DNA of 6,420 bases from Nanobdellota archaeon (GTDB lineage: Archaea > Nanobdellota > Nanobdellia > Woesearchaeales > GW2011-AR9). The notes beneath the pieces are model-generated. The model was not told the origin of the DNA, did not search any database, and saw only the letters and a program-made list of their open reading frames with translations. A program made the position numbers and the translations under genes. The stretch covers positions 1-6,420 of the forward strand of contig JAUYQE010000017.1 of assembly GCA_030695605.1 (NCBI GenBank), in the 5' to 3' direction. Below are positions 1 through 5,228 of this stretch, piece after piece; the first letter of the stretch is position 1; each line of letters opens with the position of its first letter.

Positions 1-7
1 ATCATTT

Positions 8-334
8 TCAACCGTTCTTAATCCAGTAGCGGTAGGCTCCAAGCCAATCTAAGCCTTTACATTTTTTGTCTACTACTTCGACATCCTGTATGGGAATTCT
101 TATCTTTTTCTTATTCTTGGTTATGACTCCCAGAACTGATATTCCATTTTCATCAGTATCTACATCAACTAACGTAGCCTCTTCACCAAAAATCAAGCAC
201 TTCAAAGGGAGCGGCAGCTCATCTGCCAGTGTACAAGCCCAGCCACTACTTTGTTCATATTCATTATAACAGTCTACTGTAGCTTCTTCAGCCATCTTTT
301 GAAACTTACTTTTATTTTGTTTAGATACCTTCAT
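8..334 (-). CDS. CcbP-like calcium-binding protein
   Basis: This 108-residue cytosolic protein resembles the CcbP family, small acidic proteins first described as calcium-binding in cyanobacteria. The visible pattern is an N-terminal acidic helix (D21, E25, E27), then GW (31-32), LADELPLPLKC (36-46), a short beta segment with GEEATLVDVD (50-59), KIRIPIQDVEVV (77-88), and a C-terminal WLGAYRYW (97-104). This order (acidic helix, GW, LxDxLxxP, IPxxDxE, aromatic C-terminus) matches my recollection of the family, and the length is typical. There is no signal peptide or membrane segment. The start ATG overlaps the GrpB-like stop as ATGA, which implies translational coupling, and the gene is third in the operon. 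A GAGG-like sequence lies about 8 bases before the ATG. Whether this copy binds calcium, or has been recruited to serve its operon partners, cannot be told from sequence. Confidence 0.75.
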   Translation of the reverse strand: MKVSKQNKSKFQKMAEEATVDCYNEYEQSSGWACTLADELPLPLKCLIFGEEATLVDVDTDENGISVLGVITKNKKKIRIPIQDVEVVDKKCKGLDWLGAYRYWIKNG

Positions 335-849
335 CTTGGCGATCCTCTTAGTGCTTTCTTTGTTATACTTTTTATGAAATTTTCTTTGTGTTTTCTGTAG
401 ACCCCACCCCGTCCATCAGCTTTTTTGACTGCTTCCTTCTTAATCTTAACATACTGTTCTACAACTTCTGGATGTTTCAGTAAATAATTGCGAAAGCCAA
501 TCATTTCTTTCCAATCTGTACCTCCAAATTTAACTAGGTGGATATGTATTCTTCTTTTTCTATTTTTATAGGGGTAATCTCTCCTAAAAAATAATCTTTC
601 TGGATAACTTGCTTTCTCCCGAAATTCGTAACCTGCCTTCTCTAACTTCTTTTTTGCTTCTTGCAGCTTCGCCTTTGAAACACCAACAACAATATCCACA
701 ATACCTTTTCCACCAAGACTAGCGATGGCCGTTGAACCAACATGCTCAATTTTTACAGTAGAACCAAGAGCTTTTACTATTCTCTTTTTTTCCGAAGAGA
801 AGAATTTCAAGTATTTTGGAGTGTATTTTCTGAAAATGTACTTTTTCAT
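331..849 (-). CDS. GrpB/UPF0157 family protein (nucleotidyltransferase fold)
   Basis: This 172-residue protein has the GrpB (UPF0157) signature: EHVGSTA at 35-41, LGGKGIVDIVVGV at 45-57 (usual family form LxAKPIIDIxV), HIHLV at 102-106, and FRNYLLKHPEVVEQY at 119-133 followed by a lysine-rich tail. The family has a nucleotidyltransferase-like fold. D52 and the HVGST loop sit where the nucleotide-binding site of the fold would be, but no general function is established for GrpB proteins; some occur fused to dephospho-CoA kinase. The length is normal for a stand-alone member. The canonical KP before the IDI strand is KG here. The ATG overlaps the stop of the upstream nuclease gene (ATGA), and the stop overlaps the CcbP-like start, so it is the middle cistron of a tightly coupled three-gene operon. 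No strong Shine-Dalgarno sequence is visible, so reinitiation after the nuclease gene is likely. Confidence 0.88.
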   Translation of the reverse strand: MKKYIFRKYTPKYLKFFSSEKKRIVKALGSTVKIEHVGSTAIASLGGKGIVDIVVGVSKAKLQEAKKKLEKAGYEFREKASYPERLFFRRDYPYKNRKRRIHIHLVKFGGTDWKEMIGFRNYLLKHPEVVEQYVKIKKEAVKKADGRGGVYRKHKENFIKSITKKALRGSPR

Positions 850-1907
850 TTTTTTCTACTTCCACTTTTTCTCTTTACTCCTTTTTCTTCAGTTCCCGAC
901 AATTCTTTCTCCAATTCAGCAATCGTCGGCAAGCTTGTCTTCAATTTTTCTGGAATTGCACGAACGATTTTATACTCAGAAACGCCCATAGGCTTGCTCA
1001 TATCTTTGAGAGCATACTCAGCTATCACTTTATCCTTACTTTTACATAAAATAATCCCCATGGAGGGTTTATCCTCCTCCTGTTTTAATGTCTTATCCAC
1101 AGCAGACAGATAAAAATTCAATTTCCCTGCATATTCTGGTTTGAATTCGCCTGCTTTCAGTTCAATAACCACAAAACATCGTAATTTGAGATGATAAAAG
1201 AGCAAATCAATGTAATAATCCTTACCCGATATTTCGAGAGGATATTGGCTTCCAACAAATGAAAAACCAGCGCCTAATTCCAATAAAAATTTTGTGATGT
1301 GTTTCGTTAACTCTTTCTCAATTTCCCTTTCTTGTGCTTCTTCTCCTAGAGAAAGAAAATCAAAAATGTAGGGGTCTTTAAGCGTCTGCCGTGCTAAATC
1401 CGATTGAGGAGCTGGCAAAGTTGCCTCAAAATTATGCAAAACTTTACCTTTTCTTTGATATAATCCACTTTCGATTTGGTGAATTAAGACATTCCTCGAC
1501 CAGTTATTTCGAATCGCTTCAGCAAGGTAAAAAACGGCTTCTAAGGGGTCTTTTATTTTGTTAACAATGGTCATATTATGACCCCATGGCAATTGTCTAA
1601 CAAGTTGTTGGACTTTTTCATCCATAGCCGAATAGTAGGGATGCCATTGGCGAATATTGAAAATATTGGCTCTGGAGAACCCTTTCATATCCGGAAATTC
1701 TCGCCTCAAATCACTGGCAAGCATATCGACAACGGAATCTCCCCATCTCCCTTTGGCTTGCCTTTCAGCAATCATTTTACCAACATCCCAATACAAGCCC
1801 ATCAGCTCTTTATTGACAGAAATCGCTGCTTTTATCTGAGCAGACCGAACTCTAACTTTAATCTCGTGCAGCAGTTGAAGATACTCTTTATTTTTGGCTA
1901 AAAGCAT
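846..1907 (-). CDS. DUF1016 (YhcG-type) PD-(D/E)XK nuclease family protein
   Basis: This 353-residue protein matches the DUF1016/YhcG architecture. An N-terminal DUF1016_N-type domain (about 10-155) contains YWDVGKMI (39-46), GRWGDSVVDMLASDL (53-67), FPDMKGFSRANIFNIRQW (71-88) and QLPWGHN (105-111). A C-terminal PD-(D/E)XK domain (about 175-320) contains FVGSQYPL (217-224), the metal-ligand Asp in YYIDLLFY (D234), and the E-x-K of VIELKAGEF (E249, K251), followed by KLNFYLS. All expected catalytic residues are present, so it is probably an active nuclease. Family members are often found near restriction-modification or mobile genes; no such partner is visible here. The tail (335-353) is lysine-rich and low in complexity. 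The start at 1907 is supported by AAGGGG six bases upstream and by alignment of the first domain. It is first gene of the operon and AT-rich compared with the genes to its right. The true biological role is unknown. Confidence 0.92.
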   Translation of the reverse strand: MLLAKNKEYLQLLHEIKVRVRSAQIKAAISVNKELMGLYWDVGKMIAERQAKGRWGDSVVDMLASDLRREFPDMKGFSRANIFNIRQWHPYYSAMDEKVQQLVRQLPWGHNMTIVNKIKDPLEAVFYLAEAIRNNWSRNVLIHQIESGLYQRKGKVLHNFEATLPAPQSDLARQTLKDPYIFDFLSLGEEAQEREIEKELTKHITKFLLELGAGFSFVGSQYPLEISGKDYYIDLLFYHLKLRCFVVIELKAGEFKPEYAGKLNFYLSAVDKTLKQEEDKPSMGIILCKSKDKVIAEYALKDMSKPMGVSEYKIVRAIPEKLKTSLPTIAELEKELSGTEEKGVKRKSGSRKK

Positions 1908-1913
1908 GTTATA

Positions 1914-1919
1914 CCCCTT
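1914..1919 (-). promoter_or_regulatory. Possible ribosome binding site of the nuclease gene
   Basis: AAGGGG is read on the minus strand, six bases before the ATG at 1907. It is an imperfect match to the archaeal GGAGGTG consensus, but the spacing is right and it supports this start codon. Confidence 0.4.
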
Positions 1920-1926
1920 ATTTTTA

Positions 1927-2046
1927 CTACAAGGAACACCTATGCCTTAAAAAGATTACTCCAAAAATCCCCGCAATTCTTGTCTGCTGAGTCGATGCCA
2001 AAAAACTCTGCGCACTGCGGTGCTTACCCCCATTCCGCTCGCTCAT
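1927..2046 (-). other. Unassigned GC-richer segment with two overlapping small ORFs
   Basis: Between the nuclease operon and the winged-helix gene, the minus strand holds an open frame of 39 codons (ATG at 2046, stop at 1927; begins MSERNGGKHRSAQ) and, in a different frame, one of 25 codons (ATG at 2033, stop at 1956; begins MGVSTAVRRVFW). Neither has a clear Shine-Dalgarno sequence or a recognised family. The segment is richer in G+C than its AT-rich flanks and contains the self-complementary GCACCGCAGTGC followed by T6. It could be a dispersed non-coding element, a decayed mobile element or an RNA gene. I see no reason to prefer either ORF as a real protein. Confidence 0.3.
1947..1954 (-). 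promoter_or_regulatory. Weak TATA-like box for the nuclease operon
   Basis: CTTTTTAA on the minus strand is the best AT-rich TATA-like element upstream of the operon. A start about 26 bases downstream (near 1924) would give a short leader of about 17 bases containing the AAGGGG ribosome binding site. The match to TTTAWATA is weak. Confidence 0.25.
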
Positions 2047-2065
2047 TAATTGATAACAAAATTCA

Positions 2066-2089
2066 ACCCTCGCTTGCTAAAGCGGGGGT
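2066..2089. repeat. 10-bp hairpin with 4-nt loop
   Basis: ACCCTCGCTT (2066-2075) and AAGCGGGGGT (2080-2089) are complementary over ten positions, with one T-G wobble, around the loop GCTA. The stem is GC-rich in an AT-rich surrounding. It lies downstream of the winged-helix gene stop (2155), but no T-run follows on that strand, so it is not an obvious terminator. It may be the end of a repeat element that includes the adjoining segment. Confidence 0.6.
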
Positions 2090-2154
2090 CACATAACAAT
2101 CGATATTTTCATTCTCTTTGCAATGAAACTATTCCATAAGGTACATCTGTTCTG

Positions 2155-2409
2155 CTATTCAAGCCGAGATAAAACTTCTTTTCCCAAGAGGGTAATCCGA
2201 TACAACTTGTAAATTCTGTCTTTAGGGTTCCGGCATGTTACCAGTTTCCTTTGCTGCAATTCGAGAAGAGTCCTTCGTACATGAGTCCGGTACATGCCAC
2301 TTTCGTGATGCAATTGCGCTTGCGTTTTCTCTTTGTGGGAAAGAAGCTGCAATATAGTATGCCGGTTCTTGCCTCTTTTGACAAAAGTAATGAGATAAAT
2401 ATTGGCCAT
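2155..2409 (-). CDS. Small winged-helix DNA-binding regulator
   Basis: This 84-residue protein is essentially one winged helix-turn-helix domain. Helix 1 runs through RGKNRHTILQLLS (12-24), helix 2 through QAQLHHESG (30-38), the recognition helix through YRTHVRRTLLELQQR (40-54), and the wing through LVTCRNPKDRIYKLYRIT (56-73), ending with a short helix. The shape is that of stand-alone archaeal wHTH proteins related to the MarR/ArsR superfamily; no metal or ligand pocket can be identified. The basic residues R41, R45 and R46 would face DNA. It diverges from the membrane-anchored repeat protein, with the putative operator words GAAATGA/TCATTTC lying between, so autoregulation and control of that neighbour is a reasonable inference but not shown. 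A TATA box about 26 bp before the ATG suggests a leaderless mRNA. Confidence 0.8.
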   Translation of the reverse strand: MANIYLITFVKRGKNRHTILQLLSHKEKTQAQLHHESGMYRTHVRRTLLELQQRKLVTCRNPKDRIYKLYRITLLGKEVLSRLE

Positions 2410-2429
2410 AAGACCACTATCAGACCAGA

Positions 2430-2439
2430 ATATATTTAA
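2430..2439 (-). promoter_or_regulatory. TATA box of the winged-helix gene
   Basis: TTAAATATA on the minus strand, close to the archaeal TTTAWATA consensus. Its centre is about 26 bp from the A of the start codon at 2409, which predicts a leaderless or near-leaderless transcript. Confidence 0.6.
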
Positions 2440-2463
2440 CGAAATGAGACCTTGATGTGACCA

Positions 2464-2474
2464 AAATATTTATT
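2464..2474 (+). promoter_or_regulatory. Candidate TATA box for the duplicated-domain membrane protein
   Basis: AAATATTTATT lies upstream of the plus-strand gene at 2559. Initiation about 26 bp downstream would begin near 2496 and leave a leader of about 63 nt. The TATA region at 2430-2439 is a partly symmetrical alternative that would start transcription near 2461. Confidence 0.4.
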
Positions 2475-2499
2475 AAGGAGAAAGAAATGCTCTTTCTAG

Positions 2500-2530
2500 G
2501 GAAATGAAAGTCATTTGATTCATCATTTCC
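2500..2530 (+). promoter_or_regulatory. Inverted repeats in the leader / possible operator
   Basis: GGAAATGA (2500-2507) is perfectly complementary to TCATTTCC (2523-2530). A shorter alternative, AAATGA (2502-2507) with TCATTT (2511-2516), shares the same left arm, so the two folds are mutually exclusive in RNA. In DNA the same words look like tandem half-sites. A further GAAATGA copy lies at 2441-2447. It may be an operator for the divergent winged-helix protein, or a leader structure. Confidence 0.4.
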
Positions 2531-2545
2531 TAAAAACAGAGAAAA

Positions 2546-2551
2546 GAGGTG
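2546..2551 (+). promoter_or_regulatory. Shine-Dalgarno sequence fixing the start at 2559
   Basis: GAGGTG ends seven bases before the ATG at 2559. It is a near-perfect archaeal Shine-Dalgarno sequence and makes this gene a leadered exception among the mostly leaderless genes nearby. Confidence 0.8.
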
Positions 2552-2558
2552 TTAAATC

Positions 2559-3191
2559 ATGGCAGAAAAAAGTCATATGCCCTATTTGGCAATCGTAGTA
2601 TTGGTTGCCGTTGTGGCTGTGGTGGTATTAGTTCTGAATGTTCGGCCATCGTCGGAAGAAGCGGTGGCGGGAGAGGCTATTCGGCAAGCAAAGCAAATTT
2701 CTTCTCTAAAGTCGTGTCCGCCAACGTTAAAAGACTATGAGATTCGTGTTGGAGTAGTGCAAGGGCGAGAAAATACAGCAGACTTTTTATTTCATGATAA
2801 GAGTAGTACGGATGTCTTCACTTTAACAGTACTGCCAAATGTGAGTAGCATCCGCCGTATGTCTAACGGAGCTACGGTTGGGCTTGATTCTGCTGTTCGA
2901 CAAGACTATGCTGGAGGTGTCAATACCGTTGATTGGGACCTTACCGGAGCTTGTTCCAGCGATTATGCTTTCACAACGGAGATTCCAAGTGCGACGGGGA
3001 GGGAAGGTATGTTTAGCGTCGTCTCGGTAAATACGAGATTATCACCGGTTTCCCAGCAGGAAGTTTTTACCCTTGACCCGGGTGAAGCAAAAGTTCTTCG
3101 TGATGGCACAAAGATAATCTATAGGGACGTCGTCCGCGAAGAATATGCTGGCGGCATTCATGGAGTCGCTTTCGAGCTGATTTGCTCGTAG
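2559..3191 (+). CDS. Membrane-anchored extracytoplasmic protein with a duplicated domain
   Basis: I do not recognise a named family for this 210-residue protein. It has a short charged N-terminus, one hydrophobic helix (about 9-27, mostly V, A, L and I), then a soluble region presumably outside the membrane. That region contains two related units. Unit 1 (about 57-132) has DVFTL (85-89), a G-T-containing turn (104-106) and RQDYAGGVNTVDWDL ending in C132. Unit 2 (about 135-209) has EVFTLDPGE (168-176), RDGTKI (181-186) and REEYAGGIHGVAFEL ending in C209. The shared pattern is (D/E)VFTL, then (N/D)G(A)T, then R-x-(E/D)-YAGG-(V/I), a hydrophobic strand and Cys. Cys53, Cys132 and Cys209 are the only cysteines. 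Similar beta-rich modules with a DGT turn occur in archaeal surface proteins, so a surface or S-layer-associated role is possible but unproven. The start is set by GAGGTG seven bases upstream. It diverges from a winged-helix regulator and ends in a T-rich tract. Confidence 0.8.
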   Translation: MAEKSHMPYLAIVVLVAVVAVVVLVLNVRPSSEEAVAGEAIRQAKQISSLKSCPPTLKDYEIRVGVVQGRENTADFLFHDKSSTDVFTLTVLPNVSSIRRMSNGATVGLDSAVRQDYAGGVNTVDWDLTGACSSDYAFTTEIPSATGREGMFSVVSVNTRLSPVSQQEVFTLDPGEAKVLRDGTKIIYRDVVREEYAGGIHGVAFELICS

Positions 3192-3238
3192 TTTTTCTGC
3201 GATTATTTTCTTTTTTTTATTTTTCATTTCTTTTTTTG
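3192..3238 (+). terminator. Oligo-T termination tract
   Basis: Directly after the TAG at 3191 come T5, T4, T8, T5 and T7 runs without a strong hairpin. Multi-run T tracts are typical archaeal transcription termination signals. It should separate the duplicated-domain gene from the next gene's own promoter. Confidence 0.7.
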
Positions 3239-3248
3239 GAGAAAAAAC

Positions 3249-3257
3249 ATTTAAAAA
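3249..3257 (+). promoter_or_regulatory. TATA box of the DUF6159-like gene
   Basis: ATTTAAAAA is centred about 26-27 bp before the ATG at 3280. No Shine-Dalgarno sequence lies between (the bases before the ATG are C/T-rich), so a leaderless transcript starting at or next to the ATG is predicted. This supports the choice of 3280 as start. Confidence 0.65.
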
Positions 3258-3279
3258 GAAAGACTATTTTTCTTCCCCC

Positions 3280-4083
3280 ATGACCGAATTCGTCCACAAG
3301 CTCGGCAATGCCTGGGAGATTTTCAAGACCAGCTTATCATTTATCCGCAGAGATAAATCGCTGCTGGCCGTGCCCATACTGCTGGTTTTTACGTCCATCC
3401 TTTTTTGCCTTCTTTTTTTCTTTGTCCTGTCCATCGGCGATCCCACCGTAGCACTGGCGTTCTATGCCAATATCATCATTTTTCTCTTTTTCATGCATAT
3501 CTGGACGACCTTTCTGGGCGCTGCGCAAGCCTGGATGGTGCATGAAGTTGCGCAAGGAAAGGATGCAACCCTCCTCTCAGGCCTGAAGCGGGCCTTACAG
3601 AACATAGGGGATATCCTGCTCTTTGCTTTTGTCATGCTGCTCATCAGCCTGCTGGTAGCCATGCTTCGCGGAAAACGGAGAGAAATGGGTGCAGGCCTGG
3701 GCTATGCGGCCAGCGGCTTAGCCTGGCTGATAGAAACGGTAACGGGCATCGCCGGCAAACTCGTGCTTCCGGCCATGATTATCACAGAAAGAAATTTTAC
3801 GCAGTCCGTGAAGCAGCTGCAGGAAGCCATCAAAAGGATCCCGGAAATTGCCACTTTTGAAGTCGGCATTCGCCCGCTTACTTCCTTGATCTCTTTCCTC
3901 AGCCTGGGCATTTCTGTCCTCTTTGGCTTGGCTTTTGGGCTTTTCGTGGGCATTATCTTGTTCGTCCTCTTAGCCATCACCCTGCACATCTTCAGCACGT
4001 TAATAAACCAGATTTACTACACGCTGCTCTACCTGACGCTTATCGAAGGCAAGAAGATTCCGGGGCTGAAGCTGAAAAAGTAA
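3280..4083 (+). CDS. Multi-pass membrane protein, DUF6159-like
   Basis: This 267-residue integral membrane protein is of unknown function. The N-terminus WEIFKTSLSFIRRDKSLLAVP (12-32) has the W...KxS...(R/K)DK...P layout I associate with DUF6159. Hydrophobic segments lie at about 28-51, 58-83, 108-128, 145-168 and 200-238, the last long enough for two helices. The segment around KLVLPAMIITE (160-170), followed by an amphipathic stretch SVKQLQEAIKRIPEI, matches the conserved middle of such proteins. Charged loops (DK at 25-26, RGKRRE at 130-135) and the lysine-rich C-terminus are probably cytoplasmic. There are no catalytic motifs. It is transcribed alone from its own TATA box and converges with the two-TM hypothetical gene. 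Its G+C is clearly higher than in the left block. The family assignment is from memory of pattern; the multi-pass topology is directly visible. Confidence 0.8.
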   Translation: MTEFVHKLGNAWEIFKTSLSFIRRDKSLLAVPILLVFTSILFCLLFFFVLSIGDPTVALAFYANIIIFLFFMHIWTTFLGAAQAWMVHEVAQGKDATLLSGLKRALQNIGDILLFAFVMLLISLLVAMLRGKRREMGAGLGYAASGLAWLIETVTGIAGKLVLPAMIITERNFTQSVKQLQEAIKRIPEIATFEVGIRPLTSLISFLSLGISVLFGLAFGLFVGIILFVLLAITLHIFSTLINQIYYTLLYLTLIEGKKIPGLKLKK

Positions 4084-4090
4084 AAAAAAA
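4082..4090 (-). terminator. T9 run, likely terminator of the convergent minus-strand gene
   Basis: Nine consecutive A on the plus strand read as T9 on the minus strand, about 50 bases after the stop of the two-TM hypothetical gene. They overlap the TAA of the opposite gene. This is consistent with archaeal oligo-T termination in a compact convergent gene pair. Confidence 0.5.
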
Positions 4091-4117
4091 TCTCTACGCT
4101 CTTCAGCAACACCAAGA

Positions 4118-4147
4118 TATTGAGTTACGTCCCTTTCTTTCTCAATA
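4118..4147. repeat. 7-bp inverted repeat between convergent genes
   Basis: TATTGAG (4118-4124) and CTCAATA (4141-4147) are perfect complements around a 16-base loop. The right arm covers the last codons and stop of the minus-strand gene. It may help 3'-end formation on either strand. The stem is short and AT-rich, so it may also be chance. Confidence 0.3.
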
Positions 4148-4720
4148 CGCCTCAAACTTCAAATCGGCTTTCGTCAGCGTGTGATAGAAATCATAATCGG
4201 GCTTCTTCTCATGCCGCTCGCGAAAGATAATTTCTAACCCGAACCAGACGCTGAACCAGCCCGCCGGCTCGAAAAGCACTTGTAACACCGAGAACAAGAG
4301 GTTTGCGCCGCCATCACTGTGGTACGCTACAAAAGTAGCCAGCCCGATCAGAACCATGCCTACGGCAGAAAGAGCAATCCCTTTCTGTTTGATCTTCTTC
4401 TGCTCTTTCTTGAGCAGAGCATAATGTTTCTTGGCGTGATCGCGCAGCCGCTTCTTGATAATGGCTTCCTCAAGCGGCCGGCGCTTATCGGAAGGGATGA
4501 GCAGGCGGAAGACAAAAGGCTCGGCGGGCATTTCTCGAAAAGCCCTTTTTGCTTCTTCTAGAAAGTCCACGGAAAAGCCCTTCGCATGATAAGACCTCGG
4601 ATCAAAATCAGAGAAGATGTCATCATAGCCATCCAGCCAGAAGCTCACTTCCTTGCGGGGCTGCAGCTGGGCAATCTCGGTTTTTCCGGGATAGACGCTC
4701 ACTTCCTCTTTTGGGGGCAT
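4142..4720 (-). CDS. Conserved hypothetical protein with two C-terminal transmembrane helices
   Basis: This 192-residue protein is of unknown function. A soluble N-terminal half contains WLDGYDDIFSDFDPRSY (28-44), VDFLEEAKRA (51-60) and RLLIPSDKRR (72-81), and leads into a basic amphipathic helix IKKRLRDHAKKHYALLKKEQKKIKQKG (88-114). Two hydrophobic helices follow (about 115-133 and 140-160), the second containing LFEPAGWFSVWFGLE (149-163), then a charged tail with KKPDYDFY (172-179). I associate the YDDIFSDFDPR and EPAGWF motifs with a widespread but unnamed bacterial/archaeal family; no catalytic role is known to me. The N-terminal half may bind something at the cytoplasmic face. A TATA box about 26 bp before the ATG at 4720 supports this start and a leaderless mRNA. 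It converges with the DUF6159-like gene; whether the two membrane proteins cooperate is unknown. Confidence 0.75.
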   Translation of the reverse strand: MPPKEEVSVYPGKTEIAQLQPRKEVSFWLDGYDDIFSDFDPRSYHAKGFSVDFLEEAKRAFREMPAEPFVFRLLIPSDKRRPLEEAIIKKRLRDHAKKHYALLKKEQKKIKQKGIALSAVGMVLIGLATFVAYHSDGGANLLFSVLQVLFEPAGWFSVWFGLEIIFRERHEKKPDYDFYHTLTKADLKFEAY

Positions 4721-4740
4721 ACAGAGAAAGAGGCTTTGCT

Positions 4741-4750
4741 ATTATATATG
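4741..4750 (-). promoter_or_regulatory. TATA box of the two-TM hypothetical gene
   Basis: CATATATAAT is read on the minus strand, centred about 26 bp before the ATG at 4720. Directly upstream lies the perfect 5-bp palindrome CTTTTGCTAAAAG (4751-4763), placed where a BRE or repressor site would be. Confidence 0.6.
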
Positions 4751-4860
4751 CTTTTAGCAAAAGTGAGGGAGTTTCGTGGTCACCATTTGCTTTTCTTTAT
4801 CTTCGCCACAAAGAACCTCAAGTCACTTCGCTAGCGCTCCGTTCGTGAGTTTCTTCGTTG
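4748..4860 (+). other. Repeat-like intergenic stretch with a 28-codon ORF
   Basis: The stretch 4721-4907 has no convincing gene. It contains an open frame of 28 codons (ATG at 4748, stop TAG at 4834; begins MLLAKVREFRGHH) without a Shine-Dalgarno sequence, whose ATG lies inside the TATA box of the opposite gene. It ends in a GC-richer, self-complementary block (about 4820-4850) containing CGCTAGCG and CCGTTCGTGAG. The style resembles short dispersed intergenic repeats rather than protein-coding sequence. Confidence 0.25.
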
Positions 4861-4907
4861 TATTTTTATTAGAAGTAATGAACGAATTAGTAGAAAAATA
4901 TCATCTC

Positions 4908-5228
4908 TTAATCTGACTTAATTACTGGGGGGAATCTCTTTGAATTTTTCTCCATTTTTTGACTAAATGCTTCAACTAAATCAACATTAGATTCGTTTGC
5001 CAATTTCAACAACAAATAAAACACATCAGCAAGTTCTTCAGGCATATTATGACCTGAGTCTGAAGTGTGTTGCCCACCATAATTTTTCATTTTTAAGACA
5101 TTTCTTGCAACTTCTCCCAATTCTTCCACCATATGAATTAGGATATCTGATGCGGGAGTTTGCCAATTTCTTTCGTCAACAAAAATTTTAACGTATGTTT
5201 GTAATTCTCTCAAATTTTTTTGATTCAT
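4908..5228 (-). CDS. MazG-like nucleotide pyrophosphohydrolase
   Basis: This 106-residue cytosolic protein carries the all-alpha NTP pyrophosphohydrolase (MazG) fold signature: the Mg-binding EExxE motif at 35-39 (EELGE), and ExxD at 65-68 within PEELADVFYLLLKLAN (63-78). The C-terminal KMEKNSKRFPP (91-101) matches the usual K...R.P tail. Such enzymes hydrolyse (d)NTPs to (d)NMP and pyrophosphate, either for house-cleaning of non-canonical nucleotides or nucleotide-pool control; the substrate cannot be deduced. Length fits single-domain members that act as dimers or tetramers. All four metal ligands are present, so activity is likely. The gene is markedly AT-richer (about 32% G+C in a sampled line) than the methyltransferase gene upstream on the same strand, suggesting separate origin. 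No clear Shine-Dalgarno sequence is seen; a possible TATA box (TTATAT, near 5279-5284) would give a leader of roughly 27 nt. Confidence 0.9.
   Translation of the reverse strand: MNQKNLRELQTYVKIFVDERNWQTPASDILIHMVEELGEVARNVLKMKNYGGQHTSDSGHNMPEELADVFYLLLKLANESNVDLVEAFSQKMEKNSKRFPPVIKSD

Noticed and set aside
742..1113. Open frame of 123 codons on the plus strand.
   Set aside because: It lies antisense to the nuclease and GrpB-like genes, has a low-complexity F/L/S-rich translation and no ribosome site or promoter.
3702..3998. Open frame of 98 codons antisense to the DUF6159-like gene.
   Set aside because: Its basic, methionine-rich translation is what the reverse of a hydrophobic coding frame gives; the plus-strand frame shows clear transmembrane segments.
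4549..4848. Plus-strand open frames spanning the start of the two-TM gene.
   Set aside because: They are mostly antisense to that gene; only the short part after 4748 is outside it and is noted as an unassigned intergenic ORF.
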